DNA of 11,266 nucleotides from Bdellovibrionales bacterium (GCA_020434465.1 JAGRAS010000024.1:1-11266), one strand, 5' to 3'; counted from the stretch's first letter, positions 1 through 6,528 are shown. Notes: generated by a model not told the origin, from the letters alone. Made by a program: numbers and translations.

Positions 1-39
1 ATTCTTCGGAGCACCGAGCATCCCTCGGGCGAAGAAGAA
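1..39 (-). terminator. Hairpin just downstream of tRNA-Ala
   Basis: Read on the minus strand, this segment directly follows the tRNA-Ala discriminator base. It can fold with an outer stem (ATTCTTC with GAAGAAT) and an inner stem (CCGAG with CTCGG around a GGATG loop). That is consistent with an intrinsic terminator or a processing hairpin. The T-run that would settle it would lie beyond the window edge, so the call is tentative. Confidence 0.45.
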
Positions 40-112
40 TGGACCCAGGCGGGATCGAACCGCCGACCTCTTGACTGCCAGTCATGCGCTCTCCCAGCTG
101 AGCTATGGGCCC
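40..112 (-). tRNA. tRNA-Ala (anticodon GGC)
   Basis: On the minus strand a 73-nt cloverleaf can be drawn. It has a 7-bp acceptor stem (GGGCCCA with TGGGTCC), a 4-bp D stem (GCTC/GAGC), anticodon loop CTGGCAG, and T loop TTCGATC closed by GGCGG/CCGCC. Anticodon GGC reads GCC alanine codons. The acceptor carries a G3:U70 wobble pair, the classical alanine identity element, and the discriminator is A. The anticodon stem has one A·A mismatch. No CCA is encoded: the next bases are TTC. It is divergent from the tRNA-Pro gene. Confidence 0.95.
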
Positions 113-167
113 GTAAAGACAGGACATCAGCGGCAAGTTGCCCGATGCATGTTCCCAAGAGTGCAAG

Positions 168-196
168 AAAATACAAAGTTTTTCAAGCCTTTGCAA
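168..196 (-). promoter_or_regulatory. Candidate promoter for tRNA-Ala
   Basis: On the minus strand TTGCAA (196-191) and TATTTT (173-168) are separated by 17 nt. This lies about 55 nt before the tRNA-Ala 5' end, a usual leader length for a tRNA transcript. It is a visual match to the sigma70 consensus only. Confidence 0.35.
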
Positions 197-216
197 ATCT
201 CATAATTTTGAGTGAT

Positions 217-222
217 TATACT
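217..222 (+). promoter_or_regulatory. Candidate -10 box for tRNA-Pro
   Basis: TATACT lies 47 nt before the mature tRNA-Pro 5' end, with a TG dinucleotide at 213-214. No good -35 is seen at 17 nt. The palindromic TTGCAA at 191-196 is 20 nt away and may serve the opposite strand instead. Weak evidence. Confidence 0.3.
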
Positions 223-269
223 GCCTTTCTTGGAGTCACCAGCCTTGACTGGGAACACCAATCACAGGT

Positions 270-346
270 CGGGCTGTGGCGCAGACTGGTAGCGCGTTCG
301 CTTGGGGTGCGAGAGGTCGGCGGTTCAAATCCGCTCAGCCCGACCA
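270..346 (+). tRNA. tRNA-Pro (anticodon GGG), CCA encoded
   Basis: A full cloverleaf is visible: acceptor CGGGCTG with CAGCCCG, D stem GCGC/GCGC, anticodon stem TTCGC/GCGAG around loop TTGGGGT, and T loop TTCAAAT closed by GGCGG/CCGCT. Anticodon GGG reads CCC proline codons. The C1:G72 first pair and discriminator A are typical of bacterial tRNA-Pro. The 3' CCA is encoded at 344-346, unlike the neighbouring tRNA-Ala. Its 3' half (323-340) reappears inverted at 395-412. Confidence 0.95.
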
Positions 347-394
347 TTTCCTATAGATCCATACCGGACACATGGGTAACACTTAACATCAATT

Positions 395-412
395 GGCTGA
401 GCGGATTTGAAC
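395..412 (-). repeat. Inverted 18-nt copy of tRNA-Pro T-arm/acceptor strand
   Basis: The 18 bases at 395-412 are an exact reverse complement of 323-340, the T loop, 3' T-stem and start of the 3' acceptor strand of tRNA-Pro. The match stops on both sides after 18 nt. The copies are separated by 54 nt. It could be a decayed tRNA remnant, an integration scar, or an RNA element able to pair with the tRNA-Pro precursor. No complete second tRNA can be folded here. Confidence 0.7.
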
Positions 413-437
413 TTCTCGGCGCATAGCGACGAGAAGT
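411..437 (-). terminator. Stem-loop between tRNA-Pro and aspS 3' ends
   Basis: ACTTCTCG (411-418) pairs perfectly with CGAGAAGT (430-437), and an inner GCG/CGC pairing leaves a tiny loop. It sits 18 nt past the aspS stop codon and 64 nt past tRNA-Pro, where a bidirectional terminator would be expected. Neither strand shows a U-run after the stem, so it may be a 3'-end stabilising hairpin or a Rho-associated site instead. Confidence 0.4.
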
Positions 438-455
438 ATTACTGCGTACTACAAC

Positions 456-1850
456 CTATGGTGACGTACGTCTAACATCACGAGGGAACATGGTTACCTC
501 TCTGACATTAGATAAACCTAGGATTGTTTGAGCTAATCTTTCTAGGCCTAAACCTGCTCCACCATGTGGAGGCATACCGTATTCAAACGCTTGCAAATAT
601 CCAGAATAATTTTCTGGATTTAGGCCATTCATAATCATGCTTTTAATCAGTACTTGCTTATCATGAATGCGTTGACCTCCACTGCAAACCTCAATTCCGT
701 CAATTAAGAGATCAAAACTTTCAGTAAGATTCGAATTTTTTGGGCTAGTCATAATATAAAATGGTTTTTCTCTACGTGGGTAATTCGTAATAAATGCCAT
801 GCGACTTCCAAATTCTTTTAAAATTGCTTCCCCCATTGCTTTGTCAAGTGTAACTTTTTCACAATCAATATTATATTTTTCAACAAGCTCCATAGCATCA
901 GCAAAACTTAATCTAGGAATTTCATCAATCTCAAAAATATCCTTGCCTAATAGTTTTAGTTCATCTGCAGCAATCTCAGGTATTTTTTGAAAAATATACC
1001 TGACAGTTTTTTCAAGTGCATCCATAACATCATTCTGATCTTCAATAAAAGCCATTTCAAAATCTAGCCCTGTGAACTCAGTAAGATGTCTTGATGTATT
1101 ACTATTTTCAGCACGGAATACTGGCCCAATTTCGTATACTCTCTCTAATGCTGCAACTGAAATTTGTTTATAAAGTTGAGGACTTTGAGCTAAAGAAACT
1201 TTTTTGTCAAAGTAATCGATGGAAAAAACTTGTGCACCACCTTCAGTTCCACCATCAACAATTTTCGGAGTATTGATTTCTGTAAAACCTTGCTGTTCAA
1301 AACCTTCTCTAAAAAATTTTGATACTAATGCTTTAATTTTAAAATGCGTTGCAATCCATGGATTACGTAAACTTACAGCTCTAAAATCTAATTGGTGATC
1401 AAGTGTGGCTTTTGGTTTAGCATTGAGTAGAAAAGGTACATCTTGTTCAGGTTTAGCTAAAGTTTTAATTTGAAGCGCCAAAAGATCGAAAATATCTTTT
1501 TTTTGAGGATGCTGAACTACTTTACCCATAATTTCAACATAAGATCCTGGGGTAGGAGCAAGTTGCCTTAAATCATTATCTAATAATGCTTGCACAGTGC
1601 CAGTTCTATCTCGCACTACAACAAAACAAAAAGCTTTTAAACTTCTTACTCCTTGCACAAATCCTCTAATGAAAATTTCCTGTTCTAAATATTGTGCAAC
1701 TTCATCAGCAAGGATTCTTTTTTTAGCATTTTTTGATTTCAGTTCAACTTCTATTTCAGCATCATCAGCAGTAATACTTTCGATTGCTACAGCCGTTTTA
1801 TTGGTACCTGGCACATCAACTTTATTAGTATTATTTTCTTGACTCATCAT
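456..1850 (-). CDS. aspS: Aspartyl-tRNA synthetase, archaeal/eukaryotic type
   Basis: Class II synthetase that charges tRNA-Asp, and possibly also tRNA-Asn, with aspartate in the cytoplasm. An N-terminal segment of about 55 residues rich in Lys/Asp/Glu precedes an OB-fold anticodon-binding domain (about 58-135). The catalytic domain has the EGGA flipping-loop region (about 203-206), AQSPQLYKQ (about 221-229), motif 2 FRAENSNTSRHL (245-256) and motif 3 GLGLER (433-438), ending in MFPRD. At about 464 aa without the large GAD insertion of ordinary bacterial AspRS (about 590 aa), it belongs to the archaeal/eukaryotic branch. TEFTGLDFEMAF recalls the cytosolic eukaryotic enzyme. An in-frame TTG lies at 1862, but GAGG at 1860-1857 places the start at ATG 1850 (or ATG 1847). 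It begins one nucleotide after the asparaginase stop, so translational coupling is likely. AsnRS is less likely because of the MFPRD ending. Confidence 0.9.
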   Translation of the reverse strand: MMSQENNTNKVDVPGTNKTAVAIESITADDAEIEVELKSKNAKKRILADEVAQYLEQEIFIRGFVQGVRSLKAFCFVVVRDRTGTVQALLDNDLRQLAPTPGSYVEIMGKVVQHPQKKDIFDLLALQIKTLAKPEQDVPFLLNAKPKATLDHQLDFRAVSLRNPWIATHFKIKALVSKFFREGFEQQGFTEINTPKIVDGGTEGGAQVFSIDYFDKKVSLAQSPQLYKQISVAALERVYEIGPVFRAENSNTSRHLTEFTGLDFEMAFIEDQNDVMDALEKTVRYIFQKIPEIAADELKLLGKDIFEIDEIPRLSFADAMELVEKYNIDCEKVTLDKAMGEAILKEFGSRMAFITNYPRREKPFYIMTSPKNSNLTESFDLLIDGIEVCSGGQRIHDKQVLIKSMIMNGLNPENYSGYLQAFEYGMPPHGGAGLGLERLAQTILGLSNVREVTMFPRDVRRTSP

Positions 1851-1851
1851 T

Positions 1852-3054
1852 TCATACCTCAATTTTAGAAAGATTAATTTGATTCCATTTATTCTTTAGT
1901 TCTTCTAAAGATAGTTTTTGACCTAATAAAAGTTTTAAAGCGAAAGAAGCCGTTTCTAAAGTTAAGTAATTAGCAGAAAGAACACCTGCTTGCTTTGCCA
2001 AAACTGAAACTTCATACTCATCTAGATTTGTACCACCATTTAGAACCTGCGTGGCTAGCACAATAGGTTTTTTACTTGCATATTCTTTGAGAATTCTTAA
2101 GAGACTTCTTTTACCTTTTGTTGGAATACCACCAAGCCCAAATCCCTGAATAATTACACCATGTATATCAGAATCAGATAAAACTTTTTCTAACTGACGA
2201 GGTTCATAACCAGGTATAATAGTTTCTACTTTAATGGCATTATCAAATTTATCGTGCATTAAGAAGTCAGCTCTGACTTTGCTTGTTTGAGTTTCGAGTG
2301 CAAGCATGTTTACTAAAAATCTCTTTTTCTTTAAATCAATTCTTCCTACATCTGCCCCTCCAACACTTCTAAAGGCATCTAATGATCTAGAATCAACTTT
2401 TACCGCATTTATACCTTTGATTATTCTGTGTCTAAAAACTATGTAAACACCTGCTGGAAGCATTTGAGCTGCATAGCTAGCCTCTACAAAGTTGATTAAA
2501 GCATCTGATTTTTTTTCACTTATAGTTCTTTGTGAGCCGGTAAGTACGATTGCCTTAGTTGGATTTTCTAATATTAGTGAAAGTGCACTTGCCGCATAAG
2601 CCATGGTGTCTGTACCACAAGTAACTACAATTCCATTTGTATCATCTTCATTTATTTTTTTATGAATAATTTTGGCTAAGCGAATCCAATCCTCTGGTTG
2701 TACATTAGTACTATCAATTAATTCTCCGAAATGCTCACTAGTTCCGGGTGCAGGAAATCTCAATTTTAATAAATCTTGAATACTAGGTATATATTTTTCA
2801 ATAATTGATTTTAATTGATGAAATGGGGTTTTGCCATTTTCGCCAACTGCTGCAGAAAAAGTTCCTCCTGTTTCAATACAAAAAAGCTCACCACTGATAC
2901 ATTTTTGATATAAAAAATCAGAGGTAATTTTTTTCATAATATTATCTACGTTACTTCCTGCATTGATACTACTAGCGCTTAATGGATTATTTTCCGATAT
3001 TATTCTTGGTTTAAAATTTTCTTGCTCAATGCTATTTAGCTCTGGGTGTCCCAT
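1852..3054 (-). CDS. ansA: Type I (cytosolic) L-asparaginase family protein
   Basis: Hydrolyses L-asparagine to aspartate and ammonia. The asparaginase fold is clear: TGGTFS (62-67) supplies the first catalytic Thr, and CGTDTM (146-151) supplies the second Thr and Asp. SQRTISEKKSD (174-184) follows, then Lys219 in AVKVDSRSLDAF lines up with the catalytic Lys of the family. The C-terminal GFGLGGIP and LNGG segments also fit. The usual His before GTDTM is replaced by Cys. The first 55 residues are polar and non-conserved, making it longer (400 aa) than typical 330-340 aa enzymes. ATG 3054 lacks a clear ribosome binding site, and ATG 2937 (residue 40) is an alternative. There is no signal peptide. 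GatD of archaeal Glu-tRNA(Gln) amidotransferase is a relative, but its N-terminal domain and GatE partner are not seen. It sits in an operon with aspS. Confidence 0.85.
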   Translation of the reverse strand: MGHPELNSIEQENFKPRIISENNPLSASSINAGSNVDNIMKKITSDFLYQKCISGELFCIETGGTFSAAVGENGKTPFHQLKSIIEKYIPSIQDLLKLRFPAPGTSEHFGELIDSTNVQPEDWIRLAKIIHKKINEDDTNGIVVTCGTDTMAYAASALSLILENPTKAIVLTGSQRTISEKKSDALINFVEASYAAQMLPAGVYIVFRHRIIKGINAVKVDSRSLDAFRSVGGADVGRIDLKKKRFLVNMLALETQTSKVRADFLMHDKFDNAIKVETIIPGYEPRQLEKVLSDSDIHGVIIQGFGLGGIPTKGKRSLLRILKEYASKKPIVLATQVLNGGTNLDEYEVSVLAKQAGVLSANYLTLETASFALKLLLGQKLSLEELKNKWNQINLSKIEV

Positions 3055-3270
3055 AAGATTTATTTATATTACTTGATATAATAGTCGTTAGTTATTCTGA
3101 TTAGTTTCCATCTTTTAAAAAATAAAAAATGATTATTAATTTTGCTTAATTTAAATCTGAATTTATGCATATACTAAGTGCATTGAAATCAACGTTAAGA
3201 TGATTTTATTAAGACTCTAGCAATTGAAGTTGAATGATATTCTATATGTGGGCTTAGCTTTTAGGTAAAA
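3055..3270. promoter_or_regulatory. Divergent intergenic region
   Basis: This 216-nt, very AT-rich spacer separates the asparaginase-aspS operon (minus) from the formyltransferase (plus). A TATTAT on the minus strand (3083-3078) could be the asparaginase -10. TATACT at 3170-3175 could serve the plus strand. No convincing -35 box is seen for either, and no operator palindrome is obvious. Confidence 0.3.
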
Positions 3271-4110
3271 ATGAATTCAAAGGATTCTATGAAAATTTAC
3301 TTTTTAACAGAATTTGCTTTTCACCCTAGTTTTCTAGTCAAAAACTGCTTAGATACTTTAGGCGATTTACCAGAATTTGGAGGTATCTTAATAAGAAATC
3401 CTAAAAAAAATAGTAAACTTGAAGTTGTAAAAAACTTTGAAAATAATACTCGGTTCTATGAAAGCTATTATGGAACTTTAAGTAGCTCTGAGCTTGCAAT
3501 GCTGGATTTATACGGTGACCCTGATTATTACATTAGTCCTTCATCAAAAGTTCATTTTATTGAAAGAAACTTGAATAGTGATCAGGCACTTAGCCAAGTA
3601 AGAGACATTATAGATATCAGAGAAAATGAGAAAGTTTTTATACTAGTTTTTCTGGATACAATACTAAGAGAGAGCTGGATAGATTTTTCTAAAGGTAATT
3701 TGGTAAATGCCCATTCAGCAGTTTTACCTTACGCAAGAGGGATGCATGCAATTGAGCAAGTAGTTGCAAATGGCAAATCAGATGAGATTATGAAAGTTTC
3801 TGGAGCTACAGTTCATTATATTGACAGTGGCGTGGATACAGGACCAATTATTTATGCAGAAAGAATCTTAAATCCTTTTCAATATAAAAGTATTTGGCAT
3901 CTTAAAGCTGCTTGCTACATGTTATCTTTTAAACTTCTTTTAAAAGTTGCGAATGATTTAATGTCAAATCCAAATACTCTGCCTGTTGGCACAATCGTGG
4001 CATCAGATATACTTGGGCCAAATTATCTTAAAAAAGACTTTTCTTCTGATCTCCAGAAAACTGCAGAGAATTCATTTCTGAAATTCTATCAGAAAAAATT
4101 TGATGATTGA
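3271..4110 (+). CDS. Formyltransferase-fold protein (formyl_trans_N family)
   Basis: Probably transfers a formyl group, normally from 10-formyl-tetrahydrofolate, to an amine; the acceptor is unknown. The core signature is present: Asn146 and His148 in NAHSAVLP, followed by GATVHYIDSGVDTGPII with Asp189. These match the catalytic Asn/His/Asp triad of GART and methionyl-tRNA formyltransferase. The first 115 residues are divergent. The C-terminal stretch 200-279 looks helical and there is no Fmt-type C-terminal OB domain, so it is neither Fmt nor PurN but resembles the stand-alone formyltransferases of specialised metabolism. AGG at 3263-3265 supports ATG 3271; AAAGGA at 3279-3284 also supports ATG 3289 (MKIYFL). 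It converges on the sbn-like operon, and its last 27 codons overlap the sbnI-like gene antisense. Linkage suggests an N-formylated Dap or a product of it; that is inference. Confidence 0.75.
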   Translation: MNSKDSMKIYFLTEFAFHPSFLVKNCLDTLGDLPEFGGILIRNPKKNSKLEVVKNFENNTRFYESYYGTLSSSELAMLDLYGDPDYYISPSSKVHFIERNLNSDQALSQVRDIIDIRENEKVFILVFLDTILRESWIDFSKGNLVNAHSAVLPYARGMHAIEQVVANGKSDEIMKVSGATVHYIDSGVDTGPIIYAERILNPFQYKSIWHLKAACYMLSFKLLLKVANDLMSNPNTLPVGTIVASDILGPNYLKKDFSSDLQKTAENSFLKFYQKKFDD

Positions 4111-4540
4111 TTTTGCAAAAGTGCCTTGTTGACTTAGGTGAAAAAAGCTTGCCTGCCATTCCTGCTTTAATTACATCTAACTTAGTAATATTCATGCCAG
4201 TCACACCTGATTTTACTTGAATATTTTTTTCAGACAAATAATTTACCGTATAGCACTGAACTAGATCCCATTTTAATATTTCCAGGGCATTAAATCTATG
4301 GTGTCCATCAAGAATAACTCCTGTATGTCTGTCAATTAAAATTGGAAATGGAATCTGTCTATTTCTAACTGTATAATCAATTATACCATTTAAGTTTTTG
4401 TTTATAATATTTTCATGAGGCTTTAAATCTTTGATATGTCTATACTCAAAATGTATATTTTTTATCAAAGACTTTTTAATGCCACTACCTAATTGCGCTG
4501 TGCTAATCCAAACTTCTTTTTTGCTTAAATTTTTACTCAT
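4028..4540 (-). CDS. SbnI-like ParB/Srx-fold serine kinase (short form)
   Basis: Likely makes O-phospho-L-serine from serine and a nucleotide for the SbnA step, as reported for SbnI of staphyloferrin B synthesis and archaeal SerK. The ParB/sulfiredoxin-like domain is visible: LKPHE (39-43), whose Glu is in the position expected for the catalytic base, PFPILID (64-70), ILDGHHR (76-82), and the closing SPKSTRH (134-140). It is only 170 aa, against about 250 for S. aureus SbnI, and lacks the C-terminal domain. An in-frame TTG at 4555 would overlap the previous gene; ATG 4540, 7 nt after the sbnB-like stop, is preferred though no ribosome binding site is seen, so translation is probably coupled. 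The last 27 codons overlap the formyltransferase tail antisense. A DNA-binding ParB role is unlikely given the size and context. Confidence 0.75.
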   Translation of the reverse strand: MSKNLSKKEVWISTAQLGSGIKKSLIKNIHFEYRHIKDLKPHENIINKNLNGIIDYTVRNRQIPFPILIDRHTGVILDGHHRFNALEILKWDLVQCYTVNYLSEKNIQVKSGVTGMNITKLDVIKAGMAGKLFSPKSTRHFCKINHQIFSDRISEMNSLQFSGDQKKSLF

Positions 4541-4547
4541 TTTATTA

Positions 4548-5534
4548 TTAAACAAATGACGAAATTAATTTACCTTCTTCTTTTATGTTAGATTCTTGAT
4601 AAGCGTATTTAGCTAAAGCAAGATCTAAGACTCCCAATCCAAACGGACTAAATATGACAGTTTCAAATTGCTTAGTTCGCGCTGGAATCCTACCTTCCAA
4701 TACTTCACTTAAAGTTCCAGCTATGAAATCACGATTGCCAATTTTCTTTTCAGTCAACTCTAGTGAAGTATTTTCTCTACATGCGTGATCAATATCATCA
4801 GTAAAATTTCTTGCTTGTAAGATTGCCTCAATAGACAAATCTCTCAATGAAATATGTAATAGTGTTTTGCCTGTAGGAACTAAATCTAAGTTTTCTAGAT
4901 AAGGAGTAGAAGTATTTGTCGCAAATGAAATTGGATCAGCCTCTTTCAATACATCATCAAGCCTGAAAGCTACTCTGTAGTTTAACGTTGGAAATTCTTT
5001 TTTAGCGCTGTCGATAAACTCTTGAGCTCTATCTTGATTAAGATCAAAAATTATAACATTTGATAATGTAGTTAATCCTGCATGGGCAAATCGTAGAATT
5101 TCATAACTAATTGGACCTGCACCAATTATTCCAAATGTTTTAGGTGTAGATAAAGTGAGCTTTTGTGCGGCTAAAATAGCACTTGCAGCAGTTCTTCTTG
5201 CACTAATAATAGATGCCTCCATAACCGCAATAGGCCTTCCAGTATCCATACAGTTAAGAATTAATAAAGAAGAGGCTCTAGGTATTTTTTTAGATATATT
5301 GTCTGGAAAAGAAGCAATCCATTTGATACCTGCAATATTATAAGAGTCTCCTAGAAACGCTGGTAATGCAATAATTCTATTTTTCTGGTCATTGGGGAAT
5401 CGTAAGAAACACGAGTGAGGGAGCGAACTCCTGCCATTAAAGTGTGCTATATAAGCATCTTTAACGAGATTTATTACTTCTAATTCTTTACCTTCAAAAA
5501 TCGAAAATATATCTGATTTACTTAATAGCTTCAT
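4548..5534 (-). CDS. sbnB: SbnB-like N-(2-amino-2-carboxyethyl)-glutamate dehydrogenase
   Basis: Ornithine cyclodeaminase/mu-crystallin family enzyme. In L-Dap synthesis SbnB oxidatively splits the SbnA product with NAD+ to L-2,3-diaminopropionate and 2-oxoglutarate. Visible features are KW (71-72) in the substrate region, the SARRTAAS segment (111-118), the Rossmann NAD loop GIIGAGPIS (135-143), an acidic end of the next strand (IIFDLNQ, about 161-167), and the late SPFGLGVLDLA (296-306). At 328 aa it is close to the family length of about 336. The frame stays open upstream to 5642, but that would run inside the sbnA-like gene. ATG 5534, 22 nt past the sbnA-like stop with AGAG upstream, gives the expected N-terminus. 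Order sbnA-sbnB-sbnI and short gaps indicate one operon. Ornithine cyclodeaminase itself is less likely given the partners. Confidence 0.85.
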   Translation of the reverse strand: MKLLSKSDIFSIFEGKELEVINLVKDAYIAHFNGRSSLPHSCFLRFPNDQKNRIIALPAFLGDSYNIAGIKWIASFPDNISKKIPRASSLLILNCMDTGRPIAVMEASIISARRTAASAILAAQKLTLSTPKTFGIIGAGPISYEILRFAHAGLTTLSNVIIFDLNQDRAQEFIDSAKKEFPTLNYRVAFRLDDVLKEADPISFATNTSTPYLENLDLVPTGKTLLHISLRDLSIEAILQARNFTDDIDHACRENTSLELTEKKIGNRDFIAGTLSEVLEGRIPARTKQFETVIFSPFGLGVLDLALAKYAYQESNIKEEGKLISSFV

Positions 5535-5556
5535 ATCAATATCTCTACCTCTTTCT

Positions 5557-6528
5557 TCATGCAGCAAATTGAGTTTTATAGTTTGAAAGTTTTTCATCAA
5601 TCCACTTCGAATCAAAAATTGTATCAATGTATTTAAAGCCATTATCAGGAGATATTATTAATACCTTGTCTTCAAAATTAGTAATTTCAATTTTATTAAT
5701 AAAACCCGCTAATGTTGATCCTGTTGAACAACCACAAAACAAAGATTCCTCTTTGGCAAGAAAATGAACTTTTTCAAAAGCATCGTTATCACTTACATGA
5801 GTAATTGCATCTATATCTTTGAGATTTATGAAACTAGATTTTTGATTTGAGCCAATTCCTACTTGATACCTTGGTGCAGGTTTTCCCCCTAATACAACTG
5901 AACCCAATGCATCTACTGCCATTATTTTAGTATTAGGTTTCTTTTCTTTAAAGTACTTGGCAATTCCAGCAATCAGACCGCCAGTACCCACTGGGCATAT
6001 AATCCAATCTAATCCTCCCTCAAAAGTTTCATCAATTTCCTTTGCTGTGCAATTATAATGTGTAAGTGGAACATCTGGATTTTGATATTGGTTAAACCAC
6101 CAATAATTGCTGTGATTATTAATTAGTTTTTTTACAGTATTTATTCGTGTAGATAAATAATTACCATTTTCATCGGACTCTTTTACTTTAACTACTTTTG
6201 CACCGAAACTCTTAATCAAAATTTCATTGGTTTTAGTGAGCTTTGGATCAACTACACATATAATTGAATAACCTTTTTGCTTTCCTACCATTGCTAATGC
6301 AGCACCCATGCTCCCTGATGTAGATTCAACAATAGTGTCTCCTGGCCTGAGCTGATTTTTTCTTTCGGCTTCATTAATAACATATAGAGCAACTCGATCT
6401 TTCATGCTGCCAGCTGGATTAGCACCTTCTAATTTAACGTATACATGTCGACCTGTTTGTTTGCTTATAGATTTCAATTTTACTACTGGAGTATTGTTTA
6501 TTTCATCAAGTATCAAATTTGTTTTCAT
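5557..6528 (-). CDS. sbnA: SbnA-like PLP enzyme (amino-carboxyethyl glutamate synthase)
   Basis: Fold-type II PLP enzyme of the cysteine synthase family. SbnA couples O-phospho-L-serine with L-glutamate to N-(2-amino-2-carboxyethyl)-L-glutamate, the first committed step to L-Dap. The PLP Lys is Lys43 in PAGSMKDR. The substrate loop is TSGSMG (70-75), the phosphate-cup glycines are GTGG (181-184), and the PLP pyridine contact is in CGCSTGS (265-271). The C-terminal SPDNGFKYIDTIFDSKWI (293-310) is typical of SbnA rather than CysK/CysM. At 323 aa it has the family length. Start ATG 6528 gives the standard N-terminus, with no clear ribosome binding site. It is first in the operon, and a weak TATATT lies upstream in the spacer shared with the ybaK-like gene. 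Plain cysteine synthase is the alternative, made unlikely by the SbnB- and SbnI-like partners. Confidence 0.87.
   Translation of the reverse strand: MKTNLILDEINNTPVVKLKSISKQTGRHVYVKLEGANPAGSMKDRVALYVINEAERKNQLRPGDTIVESTSGSMGAALAMVGKQKGYSIICVVDPKLTKTNEILIKSFGAKVVKVKESDENGNYLSTRINTVKKLINNHSNYWWFNQYQNPDVPLTHYNCTAKEIDETFEGGLDWIICPVGTGGLIAGIAKYFKEKKPNTKIMAVDALGSVVLGGKPAPRYQVGIGSNQKSSFINLKDIDAITHVSDNDAFEKVHFLAKEESLFCGCSTGSTLAGFINKIEITNFEDKVLIISPDNGFKYIDTIFDSKWIDEKLSNYKTQFAA

Noticed and set aside
145..426. 93-codon plus-strand reading frame across the tRNA-Pro gene
   Set aside because: It reads straight through a functional tRNA gene and its flanking hairpin, and has no ribosome binding site or recognisable protein features.
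395..437. Second tRNA gene on the minus strand
   Set aside because: Only a T-loop-like segment and one hairpin can be formed; acceptor, D and anticodon arms are absent.
1852..3054. GatD subunit of archaeal-type Glu-tRNA(Gln) amidotransferase
   Set aside because: Tempting beside an archaeal-type AspRS, but the N-terminal GatD domain is not recognisable and no GatE is present; type I asparaginase is simpler.
3120..3150. AATAATCATT-like stretch resembling half of a Fur box
   Set aside because: The Dap genes of staphyloferrin B are iron-regulated, so I looked for a Fur site. Only a partial match in very AT-rich DNA was seen, on the side away from the sbnA-like start.
3271..4110. Methionyl-tRNA formyltransferase (fmt)
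   Set aside because: The C-terminal OB domain is missing, the N-terminal half is divergent, and there is no def or sun neighbour.
4028..4540. ParB chromosome partition protein
   Set aside because: Only the ParB/Srx catalytic fold is present, without a helix-turn-helix domain or a parA neighbour; the operon context fits an SbnI-like kinase.
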